Shown here in pieces: positions 11,479-23,779 of a DNA stretch of 64,000 bases (positions are counted from its first letter, which is position 1; each line of letters starts with the position of its first letter). The position numbers and the translations under genes were made by a program. Below the pieces are notes generated by a model that worked only from the letters and a program-made list of their open reading frames with translations, ran no database searches and was not told the DNA's origin. This DNA is from Isoetes taiwanensis (taxonomy: Eukaryota > Streptophyta > Lycopodiopsida > Isoetales > Isoetaceae). The stretch spans positions 1,989,332-2,053,331 of the forward strand of contig JAJEKV010000101.1 of the NCBI GenBank assembly GCA_021234155.1, given 5' to 3'.

Positions 11479-12120
11479 TCAAGGTGTGGGTATAGTGTGT
11501 GTATCTCTTCGACCGCTTTTTCCTGAAGCTATTTCTTGCGTGACACTAACAAAGTTTAAGCAGAAGTCATATTTGTCAAAATCTTGAGGATGATAGGATG
11601 GCGGATTCAATGACCGTGGATCGATTGAAGCAACACTTTAGAGCCGCCATCATCCACAATGATTATGCCTTCCTTATCCTCAACACCTAGGGCATCCATC
11701 ATGTTGCGCAAGCATTTCACAAATATCTTTTTACCTGGGTTCTTTTAGGGTTTGTGAATGAAGCACATTTGCTTTGATCCCGTGATGGACGCCCAATTTC
11801 TATTTAGCTCGTGCACTACTTTCAAAACATCCTCAGATATTTCTATGCTCCATGGATGACCAAATTGCACAACTAAAACAGATCAAGGCCTGGTCCAACA
11901 TCTCCTTCGGATAAAAGGGGTAAACATATTTTAATGCGTGTCTCAAATGGTTGTTAAGATACCATGACTTTTCAAACGTTGTTTTAGGTAACGTTCTACA
12001 TAGCACACCATTCAAATCAAAGACCAAGTACTTTTGGGGAAGCCAAATCATTTCAGAAGGAGAACAATAACGTATGAGATGAAAGAAATGGAAAACAAAA
12101 ACGCCAAAGCGTGATTTCAT
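11479..12120 (-). pseudogene. FCP1/SCP-like HAD phosphatase fragment carried in the transposon
   Basis: HAD-family protein phosphatase remnant read on the minus strand. The first block is KYLVFDLNGVLCRTLP, the catalytic DxDx(T/V) region with N in place of the second D (DLNGV). Next comes CFSCAIWSSMEHRN, the typical motif II 'WSSM--RN', then a frame change. GKKIFVKCLRNMMDALGV and EGIIIVDDGGSK follow, matching the family's 'K-F-KDL' and 'iLIDDSP-K' blocks in the right order. Two or three breaks (stop after RNI, stop after HKP, stop after HGH) disrupt it. FCP1-type enzymes act on phosphorylated proteins such as the RNA polymerase II tail. The catalytic-site change and breaks suggest it is inactive, although this tract may contain sequence errors. 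Probably a captured host gene. Confidence 0.7.
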
Positions 12121-12899
12121 GAATGATGCATGTCAACATAATTCAAAAGTATGCTCTAGGAAACTCCAAATCGCGCCAAAGCGCCGATTTCTATAAGCTT
12201 TTAGTTTGAAAATGCATGGATATCAAAAAAGGAATATTGTCACGATACCTTTCGCCTTCATCATTCCCCCGTGTTCTCTTCATCCCTTGCATCTTTATTT
12301 CGACTTGCCTCCCGGTCCGCTAGAAGCACCAACCACATCGGTTGAGATCCAGATAGTGTGAACTACGCTTTGATAGTTCATTACTTTTTTACGCTAACCC
12401 GCTAGTGTTATCGATTTGAGTCCGCTTCATCATCAAGATTGTTATTATCATCATCCTTGGCATTGTCATACCGGGTCTATATTTTCAGGGCCAAGAATGT
12501 TCACGTGCATGTCGATAGTTACTTGGAGATCCGGCCTTCGGCCCATGTCATCCATGAAGTTGGTGCCACGCAATGCCTGCCTCTGACTCTCCCGTTCCTT
12601 AAGCAAATCAAGGTATTTCGCCTTAGAGCTAGAAGCTTTGTTTTTTAATCGCCGATTGGTCCCCTAGGGGCTTCCTCTAGTACTTTCTCAAAGAAGAGGT
12701 CCAAAAATTTTCGCTCGATCATCGGAGACGACGCCCGGCATTTCCTTGCTAACTTCAAAGCTTTCTACCGATGTAACCTCCAACGTGAAGTTCAAGCAAG
12801 TTGTTCCCAATGGACAAAATGCTTCAATGAGATAATGGGAAAGATCCATAGAGAACCCGCTCTTGTTTAGCTTCCCTTATGTGAAGTTAGGAGCTCATA

Positions 12900-15800
12900 C
12901 TTAATGTGGTCCACAAGAACCGGGTCGCCCTCGCTTTCTTTCCTCATCCTCCTCTTCCTCCTCTAACTCTTCCACGACCTTGACAAAGCCTTCCCTTGTC
13001 TTCTTGCTCCGTGATAGAAGACGCTTTTCGCAGATGCGCTCATCTAACCGGATAGCACCGCCATGCTAGTTTCTTCCATCCGCTTTTCCTTTAAGCCTTT
13101 CATATTCCTTATCATCCATAATGGCTATCATAATAATAAGCACATGAGAAAGTTTACTTGTCGTCTTTGAAGTCACCGCCCTTGGTTTCATCTATGAGGA
13201 TCGCTCGTCGATGACTTTCACGCATTCTAAGTCATTTGCAAAAGACTTAGAGCATATGCATAGGACATGTCTGAGGGACATATAGTGACGATTGTGTAAT
13301 GCATTTGTCGCGGCAACCATCGTGATATGTTGAAGAACGATATAGTCTTCAAGCGACCATCCGGGCCTCGACTATCAAGCACTAAGAGTGTGATATCATG
13401 AGGACCTTCACCCACTTCCGGGCAAGGCACACTTGAAACCGGTGGACACTTGATAAAAAAAAATGTGGATTCCGCCTCCCGGTTCCGCTTCACCAACGCC
13501 GACTTTTCGCTTCAAGTCGGATGCAACTTTTGTGTGAATTCCATCGATCTTTGCAACGTTTCTTCAACTTCGGGCCGCTTGACAAAGTCCTTGGACCAAA
13601 ATACATACTTTTAGGTCGCCGTTGGAGACGTTATACTTTTGCATTAGTCCTAACTCCCGACAACCACCACTCGATGTAAGCCTTTGCAATTCCTCACCAA
13701 CCGCCTTCTTGAGCACTCTAATATTCTTCACTCGTCGCGATGCATCTTCAAAGGATTCCATAGCCTTTGTTGCCGAGGTTTTCTTGTAAAGGATTTCCTT
13801 TTTCGATTAACCTATCCAAGATCGAGATGAGTTCTTGATCTTCTAATCCTCGGCCTTCCTCATCTCGTTTATATGGATATCAAAAATTGATGTGTCAACA
13901 GAGGAAATCTTCCTTGTGAATCGGCAACTTCTTCTCCACGAGGGCGCCCTGAATTCATTCCATTTCTCCCATACGGGATCTCAAGCAAAAACTATCTTGC
14001 AGTGCATCCTTGGGCACGCTTGGTTCTTCGGCAAAGATCACCCTTTTCATCTCTTTTTTTTTTTCTTTGATCGGGTGCTCTTGGTCTTGTCCCAGTATTA
14101 TAGTCCGACTAAGTATCCTTTCCAAAGAACTTGAATTCGCCGCTTTTGGACTCGGGCCCTATCCGTAGGCATTGGCTTCCCATATTCAATCCATCGTTCC
14201 GAAAGCATGCCAAGTTGCTCTATATAGGGACCGCAAGGAATAACCGTTAGCTTTATAATCGCGGAATTCAAACAATCCTTCTAGTTTATAATCGCGCCAC
14301 GCCGATTTCATATTAGAAGGCAAATCGCGCCAGCGCCGATTTGCCTTCGCTAAATAGCAAAGGGTTTTGAAATAGTAGATGGTTCTAAGTCGAGTAGCAA
14401 TAGCAACCGGCGCGATTTTATATTAGAATACAAATTGCGCCGCGCTGGCTCAACTTGTATTCTAATATAAAATCGCCAGCGCCGATTTGCTTATTTGATG
14501 GGAAACGCCTACCATCCCAGAAACCCATGAAATCGCTACCGCGATTTGGTAATACTTAAAAATAAAAATGTGGGAAGAGAATTACCTTTTGTATAGGAAA
14601 GTTTTTCCCATGTCATTTAGGAGGCGCTTTATTTCGCTAGTTCGGCAGGTGTTGTTGACCCGCCAGAACCGGCAGCTTCATGTAATCACGCCTTTATAGA
14701 ACAACCGATTCCCAAGATGTCGCGGCCTTCTTGATGAGAATCTTTCGGGCCTCTATTGAATGCTGGCCATCTATTATCATAAAATGTATGTCGGGTTCTC
14801 GGCGAAGTCCTCCAGCCTTTGCTCCGTGATGATTACCTTTTTGTTTCGTATCGGAAGGCACTACATCTGCAGCATTGGCACCGCCTCGGATTTTCGATCA
14901 TGCCGTTCAATATCTCCAAGGAGTGCCGCTTGTCATACCTTCTCGCTGATATAAATAGCTTTAGTGGACTGAAAAGCCCGGCCCACGTTGGATCGATGTG
15001 TGAAGCCGAGGCCCGCTGGATACTTGTCGGCATATTTCTTCGCTTTGCTCATTGCCTCCAACCGCCTAGCCTTGTCATCGCCACTTGTAAGGCCGGGCTG
15101 CCACTTCAGAAGTTTCCCCGCCTTCTAGAGCTAGCTTCTTCCTTGTCCTTCACCGCTCGTGGTAGACACGCCCGAGGGCCTCGCGGTTAATGGCTCGTCG
15201 AACACCGTAAGCCCCTCGCGATATTCTTATAGGAGTCAATGGCTCGCCACCGCCCAGCCCAAATTTGAAGAGGTTATCGGCCATGTCATCTCGATCTTAA
15301 AGCGTCTCTTTAAAAGAGCTCGACCGCATCGATTGATCTTCTTTAGGCTTTTTTCTTATGTTTTGGCCCACTTCAACTAGCAACGTAACGTAAAGAATCG
15401 CCCCCCAGTACTTCACATGTAATAAGAATTCCCTCGCTTCTTCATTTGATCGGGCCTCTCTTAACCTTGACATGAATATGAGGTCCGTCTTCCCACCCGC
15501 TTTTGAATATCTCCACATACCATTCGACCCCTCTATAAGATCTTCTTTCCGACATGGAGGTTCTACCTGAGCCTTTATTATTCCGTGATGTATCTTCTAA
15601 CGCCAATACATGCCGCAGTCCAGAATAAAGAACATCTTCTTCGTCCTTTGCCTTTTTCTCGATCAGAGGTCTCGCCTTTGCTTGGTCCTCCCTCTTTTGA
15701 TTGTCTTTTTGTGATCCCGCGGAAATTACAAAGACATGGGTTAATCTTTTTATGCTCAAATAAATGCCGCCGACACATATGCAACAAAAAACGCTTTTTG

Positions 15801-15900
15801 GGCGATTTGAAAATGAATGCACAAAGAAGTTCATTTAGTTTATTGGGGTCGAGCCCGCTGCTTTTGTCCCAAATCAAAATGTAACAAATACGCTTTGGCG
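12900..15900 (-). other. Broken minus-strand coding remnants inside the transposon, unrecognised
   Basis: Several medium frames on the minus strand look protein-like but are interrupted. These include 13761-13564 (helical, MESFEDASRRVKNIRVLKKA), 13496-13227 (contains GPHDITLLVLDSRGP), and 15834-15442 (basic and charged, KREDQAKARPLIEKKAKDEE, then GVEWYVEIFKSGWEDGPHI). Tryptophans and charged blocks are spread as in real proteins. No family could be named. This tract is poor in CTG/CAG, so some frame breaks may be sequence errors. Confidence 0.35.
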
Positions 15901-16677
15901 CTGCGCTTTTAGAAGTGACCGAAAGATAAAGAAACTAATGTAATGCCTAATTAAATCAAGGCCAGGGCGTTTTGTCCGAATCAAAATGTTCGTGACACAA
16001 CTAACTATAAAAATGCAACTTAAAGAGTTGAATCTTCATCGAGGACACAACTAACTATAAAAAAACACAACTAGGCTGAAATCGCTCAGCCTAAGTATAC
16101 AAGCTTCAAGCAAAGACATATTGTAATTAAAGTACACATTAAGCATTTGTTTCCATACATTTTGGGACATATGAACTCAAACATTAGAGGACACATGCTT
16201 CTTATTGGATAATAACTATATTATTACGTAAAAACATCCTAAAACCCTAACAAAAAAGGGACACAGAGATCAATTACGTAACAAAAACAGATCAATTACC
16301 CGAGGGCTTTGTTGGATTTGTGCTTTACGTGTTCAGCAGCCTCCGTGCTTTGCATTTGTGCTTTGGACTGCCGCCCACCTCTACCGGCGCCGCGGGCCGC
16401 CAGATCCTCTAGACGCCATTGAACGCAAGCGCGGATAGTATGAGATCGGGATTTTGGTTTAAACTTATATGTATGCGTTCATAATCTTGGCCGCCGATTT
16501 AAAACCGTAAATTCAAATCAGCGCCCTTTTAAATTTATACCGCCTTTAATTAACCGCCCGTCCCGCCATTTACAAATTTAAAATTGTGTTTTTCTTTTTA
16601 GTGCAATTTCAAGAACCATTAATTATTAATTTCAAGAAACGATATGTGGCAATCTACTACCACCTAATCGGCCACCT

Positions 16678-16790
16678 ACTATCGGAGCCCAAGATCATTC
16701 CTACTATCGAGCCCAAGATCATTCCTACTATCAGGCCCAAGATCATTCCTACTATCGAGCGCCCAAGATCATTCCTACTTTCGAGCGCCT
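16678..16790 (+). repeat. About 23 bp minisatellite, five units
   Basis: Tandem units of CCCAAGATCATTCCTACTAT with a variable GAG/CAGG/GAGCG joint. Units differ by one to three bases. Confidence 0.85.
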
Positions 16791-18184
16791 ACAATCCCAT
16801 TCGACGAGCCGCCTTCAATCCCATTCGATGTCCTTTGAACTATGGTGAGTGTGATTCCATTCAATGCATTCTCTTGTTCTCTATTTTTCGCCCTCTATTT
16901 TTCCAATGAATTCGGTTCTTTATCGCTATTCGGAGAAGAATGCTATCTTTTAACAAAGAAACTTGAAGCCGAGTAGGCTTATGTAAAATCAAAGATCTGA
17001 ATCCAAATTCTATGTGTCATGGTGTTCCTCTTGGAAACAGTTTCAGAAGATTTCCATTATAAACCGCAATTATGAAGATGAGGCTCTTCCAAGAAGACAT
17101 CCGGTGGCGATACGGTTGGTGAAAGTGTGGGCACATTTGTAGCATGGCCAAAAGAACGCCCGAAAAAGGTATGTATATTTGGATATTCAAAAAAAAAAAA
17201 AGAATATATCATATCATCATCTGATGTTGTAAACTTTGAATTCTTTTGATGGTCTTTAGTCAGTTTATCAACCCCATGAAACTACACATTAATGAAAATA
17301 TGTAGTTTCTTGGGGTTGGTCATACCGGGCCGGAGGGCATCACAGATTCAATGTTTTCGACATTGCATATAAAAAAAAATAATAAACTAATGACGTAAAA
17401 GTATAGTGCAAATTGCGCCAGCGCCGAAGTTTGTATTCATATTCCAAAAAGTTATGTACATTTCTTCTTAAAAAAAATGCGCCAAAGGTAAATCTTTTCT
17501 ATCTCTACAATATGTCACACAGCCCACTTCATCTGCCCAATCCCGCGAAGAAGTCCCACCTGAACCACCCTCGATATGACAGATCCTCATCTTCCTCGCG
17601 GATGTCGAAGTCTCCAAACCAGAGTGTTGTATCGATCCCCGATACTATAAATCAAATCCTTGTACTTATTTGTTGGCATGAGCCTTACTAAGAGCATGAG
17701 GAGTCCGATATGTCCATAGATGCGATGGAAGTGTACCCATGGCCCCCCTCGATACAGTCGCCTAATGGATTCTCCAACTCTCTTTGAACGCTTTGAATAG
17801 CACACTCAAGTAATATCTTGACATGTGGTCCGTGAGTTGATGGTCGCCCGTGGAACTAGAACCAGCCAAAGGTATTTGAACCAGCCTGTCCATGCATAAG
17901 GAAAATCCATGGCACTAGAACGAGAGAAAGTAATTAGCACAGATCTATTTCACACGCACCGGCGCGATTTGTATAGAGCCGTATGAAATTGAAATGCCAA
18001 CTAAAACGCTACCGCGGCGATTTGATTAACCTAGTGGAAAACGTAACCCAAAAATAGAAATGCGCCAAAGCCGATTTCTCCCATTCCAACATATTATTCT
18101 AACAAAATGCATAATGCGTAATAATGTAATGCGTAATTCAAAATATAAAGCCAGTATTAGTTCATTGTTTAGTTCATTGTTTTA

Positions 18185-18480
18185 GTTCATTATTTAGAGC
18201 AGATAGAGGAAGAGCTAGTGAAGATCTATGATCTATGATCATAGATCATAGATCATAGAGCAAGATCATAGAGCAGATATGATCTATGATCATTATTTAC
18301 TTCATTATTTCAGATCATTAATTAGAACAGATAGAGGAAGAGCTAGTGAAATAGAATAACTTCATTATTTTAGATCATTAATTAGAACAGATAGAGGAAG
18401 AGCTAGTGAAATAGAATAAGAGCAGATCATATAGGCAAGATCACAGAACAAGATCATAGAGCAGGATATTCTGATTCATG
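18185..18480 (+). repeat. Tandem repeats of GATCATAGATC and a 58 bp unit
   Basis: Short GATCATA words at 18226-18290, then two nearly identical units of about 58 bp containing AACAGATAGAGGAAGAGCTA, and partial units on either side. Confidence 0.8.
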
Positions 18481-18839
18481 TAAAAGTAACTGATTAACTG
18501 ATTAAATTAACTGTTTTGCTGAAGGTGGTAAATATACTGATGCATGTAAAAGTAAATAACATGCTTTCTGCAGTAAAATAACTAAAAGAATGAGAGATAC
18601 TAACCTATTTGTGTTCTCAGACTGAGAATTGAGCCTTTGACTTCGAAATAAAACCAAAAGATCGAAAACCAAAGTAATAGCAGCCTAGAAGCCGAAAGTA
18701 GCTTTAACACAAAACCAAAGTTATTCAAAGTCGAGAGATTGTACAGAGTCAAAAAACCTTGGAGAATTCTGCCTACAAACCTTGGAGCCGAAAACAACTT
18801 TGAGCCGAAAACCCTAAGCTCGAAAAGCCGAGTTTAAAG

Positions 18840-19150
18840 CATATAGAAGCCGAGTTTAAAGAAGATAGAAGTCGAAAAGTCGAGATTGATGCAGATAGAA
18901 GCCGAGAAGCAAATAGAATTCGGGATTGAAGCAGATTGAAGTGTCTAGATAGCCAGATTGAAGCAGATAGATAGCCAGAAAAGCTCGAAAGCAGATAGCC
19001 GAAAAGCTCGAAAAGCAGAGAAAAAAAAAGCTCGACAGAATGAAGTAGATAGATAGATCGAAAGCAGATAGCCGAAAAGCTCGAAAGCAGATAGCCGAAA
19101 AGCTCGACAGAAAAGCGAGCAGAGTTCGAAAGCGCACCAGCAGAGTTCGA
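18840..19150 (+). repeat. Degenerate repeat rich in GAAAGCAGATAGCCGAAAAGC
   Basis: Irregular tandem array of AGATAG-AGCCGA-AAGCTCGA words. It overlaps a spurious minus-strand frame at 18856-19158. Confidence 0.7.
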
Positions 19151-19299
19151 AAGCGCACCAGAGTTTGAAGTTCGAAAGAGAGACAGAAAAGCTGGAAAAG
19201 TGGGAAAGGGATTGTAAACTGGAAATAATAACTGCTTTAAAATTTCAGATCAAGGCCATAATAAACCACAACATTTATTGCAAGGGTTATATAAGTTAT

Positions 19300-19660
19300 A
19301 AGATTTAAGGTTAATAGTTTTAAGGTTTATAAGTTAAGGTTATTAGTTAAGGTTAATATTTTTAAGTTCATAAATAAGGTTATAAGTTTAAAAGTTTATG
19401 AATTTGAATTTAGAAGTTTTAAGTTTTAGAAGTTTTAGGCTAAGGTTATATTTATTGAAGGTTAGAAGTTTTAACCTTACAACTTCTAACCTTAAAAGTG
19501 CTAACCTAAAGCCTTAAAGTTGTTTTTAAGGTTACAACATTAAAGGTTATTATAAGTTAATATATTATAGGTTAACTTATTATTATTATAGATTAAGTTA
19601 TTATAGGTTATTAAGGTTATTATTAAGGTTAACTTTCATTTAAGAACATGTTAGGGAGAT
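19300..19660 (+). repeat. AT-rich degenerate array of AAGGTTATAAGTT-like words
   Basis: Repeated (T)TAAGGTTA and AAGTTTTA words with no fixed unit length. There is no coding content. Confidence 0.6.
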
Positions 19661-19727
19661 GTTATTTGGATATGCTAACTTACTATAGGTTTTATTCATT
19701 TTAGGTCAATGGCATGCAAAATGCTAA

Positions 19728-22664
19728 ATCCCCCAAGGCCCCAATGATGGTGATCAAGGCAAAGAAAAATCCCCAACTAATGAAGATGACAAAGATGATG
19801 GGAAAGGAAAGGAAAAGACCAGAAATGAAAAGGATGAAGATGACAAAGATGATGGCAAAGGAAAGGAAAAGACCTCAAATGAAAAGGATGATGCCACAGA
19901 AAGGAAATTGTACTTTATACTAGGGTCGATTGGAAAAACAAAAGGTCAAGATCCCGCATGCATGCAAAACAGAGGCAGAGGGAGAAGGGATTATTGTTCT
20001 AGCGATCCTATCAATGCAAATGTGAATTTAGGGAGGACAGGTTAGGTGTGGCAATCTCAAAATTATATGACAATTGGAAGGAAAAGGGTTCAGGCAAACA
20101 AGAATGCCTAGCTTGTGTGAAGCAACTAGAGGTTCCAACTATTGTTGCATGGCCTAGGGACAGTATTCAACTCGAGGGGAACTACACGTTTCCTATAGAT
20201 GTAGAACCATTGTCAATAATGTTTACACAGTGTAGCAAGAGGCCACTTCCAACTTTCAAACATTATCCCACCAAAAGATGTAAGTCAGATTATGATTGTT
20301 CTCCTGAAGCCCTGATGCAGGTTAGAGGAAGTGAATGTTGTTGGGCCTCCTGTATTAGAATGTTCACAATAGAAGAGATGGTGGTAGCAAGAGCTACATA
20401 TCAGGAACATAAGTGTGATAGCAGGAGGAATTTCATGTACACCATATTTGGCTATGCAATTCAGGATGAAAGATCAAAGAAGAAAAGATTCCCATTGAAT
20501 GGAAAGTGGATATGTTCAAAAGCATGGATGGCTATACATGGAATTCCAACCTCTTCTTGGCACAACTGGCAAAAGAGACATGAAAATGGTAGTAAAATTG
20601 CATTGCATGGGAACACTGGCCTGGTAAGGCCTACCTCAAGAACTATAGCTGCAAAGGAAATATTTGAAAGATATGTGGATTTCAATGCAGAAAACATGCC
20701 ACATAAGAGTAAGAAGGATGAACAGGGTAGAGTTATTGTTGAAAAGAGATTGCCATCCCATTGTACCCAGAAGAGCATATTAGAGGAAATAAATGCATTG
20801 CTTCGGGAACTTGGAGTGGCCTCTATATCCCAGCCCAGTTTTAGTAGGCTATGGAATAGGCATTTCAAGCATGTGACCATAGCAACTTCAAACAACTTTG
20901 CCAAGTGCAATTTATGTGCCAAGCTGAAGGAGACACTAGATAAGACCAGGCAACCAAGTCTAAGGGCAAAGATAAGGGAACATATGAAGGACCATATGAC
21001 GGATCAACTATCATGTAGATCAACTTATTGGATGTGGAGGACCTTATCCGCAATGGAACCTAATAACTATCTATGTATTATACATGATAAAATGGACCAA
21101 CGAAGACTTGTCTTCCACAATTCAAGTACATTCCTAAGTCATGTGGAAGATCATACCCTTGTAGATTTCAATGATGGGGGCAATATTGCATGGGCGTCTC
21201 GGACCTATTATGGCCATTTCAGTTTAGAGTTGTGGAGTGATGGTCCGATTTTCACATTGGGAGTATCATGAGGTGTTTAAGAAACTATGAGAAGAAGGGT
21301 TACAATGGTCACCTACAGGATCCCTCTGACTAGCGAGGCACTACATAGTGCATTGTTGGATGGAACCCCTAATAGTATTGAAAAGTTTAGCAAGGCAAGA
21401 TTTAGGAGGAATGGACCTAATGAACATGTTGGAGCTTCAACATCTCGTGCTAAACCTCGAGATCCCAGAAAGTTCCTCTTGCAACTAGATAATTGTGCTG
21501 GTCAAAATAAGAACAGTGGATGTTTTCTTTCCTATCCTACTTAATTTTTGTGGGTGTTTTTGAAAGAGTCAATTTGGGGTTCCTAATGCCCTGGGACATA
21601 CTCATGAGGATGTGGATGCATTGTTTGGAAAATATAGTCATGTATTGAGGCAAACAGACAGTTACCAACTTTCCCGGAGGCTATTGGAAATATTTCATGG
21701 ATGTACAAATCCATCTCCTATAGGATCTATCATAGAAGAAGTGCCTGATTGGAAGAGTTTTGTGGATGGTTATGCTCTCGACATGGAAGGTCATTCTAGA
21801 CCTCTTCAATTCACTTTTTGGGTGAGAGAAGGGATTCCAATCATGCAATGGAAAATGAGACCTTGGAGAGGAGAAGTGGAGAGGTGGGGCAGAAATTTGG
21901 CCTTGAGGGATGCAAATGGCAAGCCTATGATACCTCTGGTCAACCAAAAGCTCTAAAACCAACTGAAGAAGTCAAGCAATTGGGATTGACTAAGGATGGC
22001 ATCAATGACTACATCAAGCATTGGCAAACTAATTCAGATGACACAAATCGTGCATTGATAGATTATTGGAAGAAGGTGATCAACTTGTTGGATGAGGTAG
22101 ACACATCCTCCGAAGAGCTGAAAGAAGGGTGGTTCCCTAAAAGTAAGTGGAAAACATTAGCCGGTGTGCGACGAAGATGATGGTACCATTAGTAGCATTG
22201 TGAAGGCATATGCTCCTCCTCAATCGATAAACACTATGTTGGTCCTAAGAAGGATAGGCCAAAATATCTAGGCATGGATTCTTATGAACCTTCTAATTGA
22301 CGTGGAGTGCAAACCAATTTGTAGTAGTAAAACCAGCAGATCTAGAGACCTATCCGGTGTGGTTGGGATGGACTATCTGGGATATTTGCAAAGAAGAAGG
22401 TGATGTTAACTTCAATAAGGTCTTGCGTGGAATGGTGGTGTCCAAGACATCGGTTGAGTAATGTCACCGATAAAGAAAGATATTGATTGTTGGACAAAGA
22501 GGTGGAGGAGAAATCCAAGTGATCCTGATCTTTGGCTAGACATTGAAACCGTATTGTACTCGTGGACTCCAAAAACTATTCCTAGTAAAACAGCGAGAGT
22601 TACAATACCTCAGGATGTAAGGAATAAGGTTCTCATATCCTTGGGGATGCTAGTGGAAAAATGA
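19728..22664 (+). pseudogene. DUF7869-like DDE transposase, broken in several places
   Basis: Likely the transposase of the surrounding 12.4 kb element. The N-terminus is an acidic/lysine-rich segment with two 18-residue repeats (19782-19889). After a frame break at 20043 comes a 407-codon frame (20048-21271). It holds a possible helix-turn-helix zone (KSILEEINALLRELGVASIS), a Cys pair (CNLCAKL) and IIHDKMDQ, the probable first catalytic Asp. Further frames give LQLDNCAGQNKN (about 21475-21515, second Asp) and GHTHEDVDALFGKY (21594-21635, third acidic residue). A WxxW-type region near 22350-22380 precedes the last frame, which ends at 22664. DNCAGQNKN and GHTHEDVDALF are the signature blocks that I associate with DUF7869 proteins. 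At least four frame changes occur. CTG/CAG use is normal here, so these breaks are probably genuine. Confidence 0.72.
19782..19889 (+). repeat. Two in-frame 54 bp repeats encoding an acidic-lysine segment
   Basis: Units 19782-19835 and 19836-19889 differ at three bases. Each encodes EDDKDDGKGKEKT-NEKD. The length is a multiple of three, so the frame is kept. Confidence 0.9.
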
Positions 22665-22884
22665 AAAACAATTACTATGTATCTTTTCTACAGTTAATAA
22701 AACTTGTGTACTACTTGAGTTCCATGATATATGATTTTGTAATTTGAAGTTAAGGTGTGAGTTTATATTCCCGTGTGTGATTATATGTTAACGTCTATTC
22801 TAGTCTAAGGGCAACAAAGTTACTAAAAAAGTGAATTTAACAAAGTTACTAAAAAAGTGCAATATAAAATTTATCCCAAAATTA

Positions 22885-22916
22885 AGACATAATCCCAATT
22901 TAATTGAATGATGGTT
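22885..22916 (-). repeat. Right terminal inverted repeat of the 12.4 kb element
   Basis: Reverse complement of 10540-10571, with no mismatches. Followed by ATAT and then the rest of the interrupted 2.7 kb repeat. Confidence 0.93.
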
Positions 22917-23757
22917 ATATCCTTATCAAAATATTTTTGAGATATACTGGTCAGCATTTGCATTTATTTTGTGAGAACCGGCTTGTCTTCTATTGAAGCC
23001 TCCACCTGTTCATGCTATACAGGCAATACTGCCATCTGCTTGTATCTGCTTTCACACATTCATACTTTGCATCTATTCATCATTTTTTTCTTCTCTACAA
23101 TGGCTACAAGACCAGCCCCATCAGATCTTATTCTGTGGGCATGCATGCACAGATCGCAGGTCATAAGCCGCACATGAACCCTACATACGCTTCTGCCATA
23201 TCATATTTCAAGAGCTAAGAGCTTTTTTGAGAAATTCGACCCAATAAGCTTTAATTTTTAGGCATATTTAATTTTTACATATCTTTTTGCGAAGCTATGA
23301 TATTATCCACGAAAATCTTGAATCATAAAGAATGGCTGCATGCCAGCATTTGCTTTTCAGGTCCAAAAGCATTTTAACCCTAGATTATGCATTTAATTCT
23401 TCGGGCCTTTAGTAGCCAAAATATTTCAATGTCCTATAGATCATTTTCTTTAGATATTAAACTTTGGCATATCATGCCTAAGCCTTACCATTCTCCATAG
23501 CATGTAATACCATTCTTCAATTAATCCATAGTTCTTTCCCTGGGTTTTTGTCTTGCATATTGCTCAAATCACCTGCATGTTTGCATGTTCGATATTTCTT
23601 AGCACATAATGCTCTACTTGAGTTAACTCATATGTCCTTCCCAATATGTTGGTTTTGCCTTATGTAGGCATAGGCACCAGACACAAGCGTATACCCAGCA
23701 CAAACTTGGTTTGCATTTTTTAACACTTGTTAATACATGTTCATGTACATAACATAA
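22917..23757 (+). repeat. 2.7 kb direct repeat, copy B, right part
   Basis: Continues copy B after the transposon and matches 7172-7992. It ends at the same GTACATAACAT plus A-run as copy A. The A-run here is longer (23757-23779). Confidence 0.9.
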
Positions 23758-23779
23758 AAAAAAAAAAAAAAAAAAAAAC

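Larger units (their letters stand above)
10540..22916 (+). mobile_element. 12.4 kb TIR transposon with DUF7869-like transposase
   Basis: Both ends carry a perfect 32 bp terminal inverted repeat (10540-10571 and 22885-22916), beginning AACCATCATTCAATTAAATT. It sits in copy B of the 2.7 kb repeat. The unsplit copy A shows the empty site GCCT-ATAT-CCTTATC (ATAT at 7172-7175). ATAT is present on both sides of the element (10536-10539 and 22917-22920), so the target duplication is ATAT, or TA if the ends are read two bases longer. Inside are a broken transposase gene (19728-22664, +), an FCP1-like phosphatase fragment (11479-12120, -), other minus-strand coding remnants, CG-rich palindromes and low-complexity DNA. 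The superfamily is not certain: a 4 bp duplication would fit Sola-type elements, a TA duplication others. Confidence 0.88.

Noticed and set aside
14819-15190. Plus-strand 123-codon frame
   Set aside because: The opposite strand has the more protein-like remnants in this tract, and CTG/CAG loss makes frames here unreliable.
19300-19660. Telomere-like repeat
   Set aside because: AAGGTTA-like words are irregular and do not match plant telomere units such as TTTAGGG.
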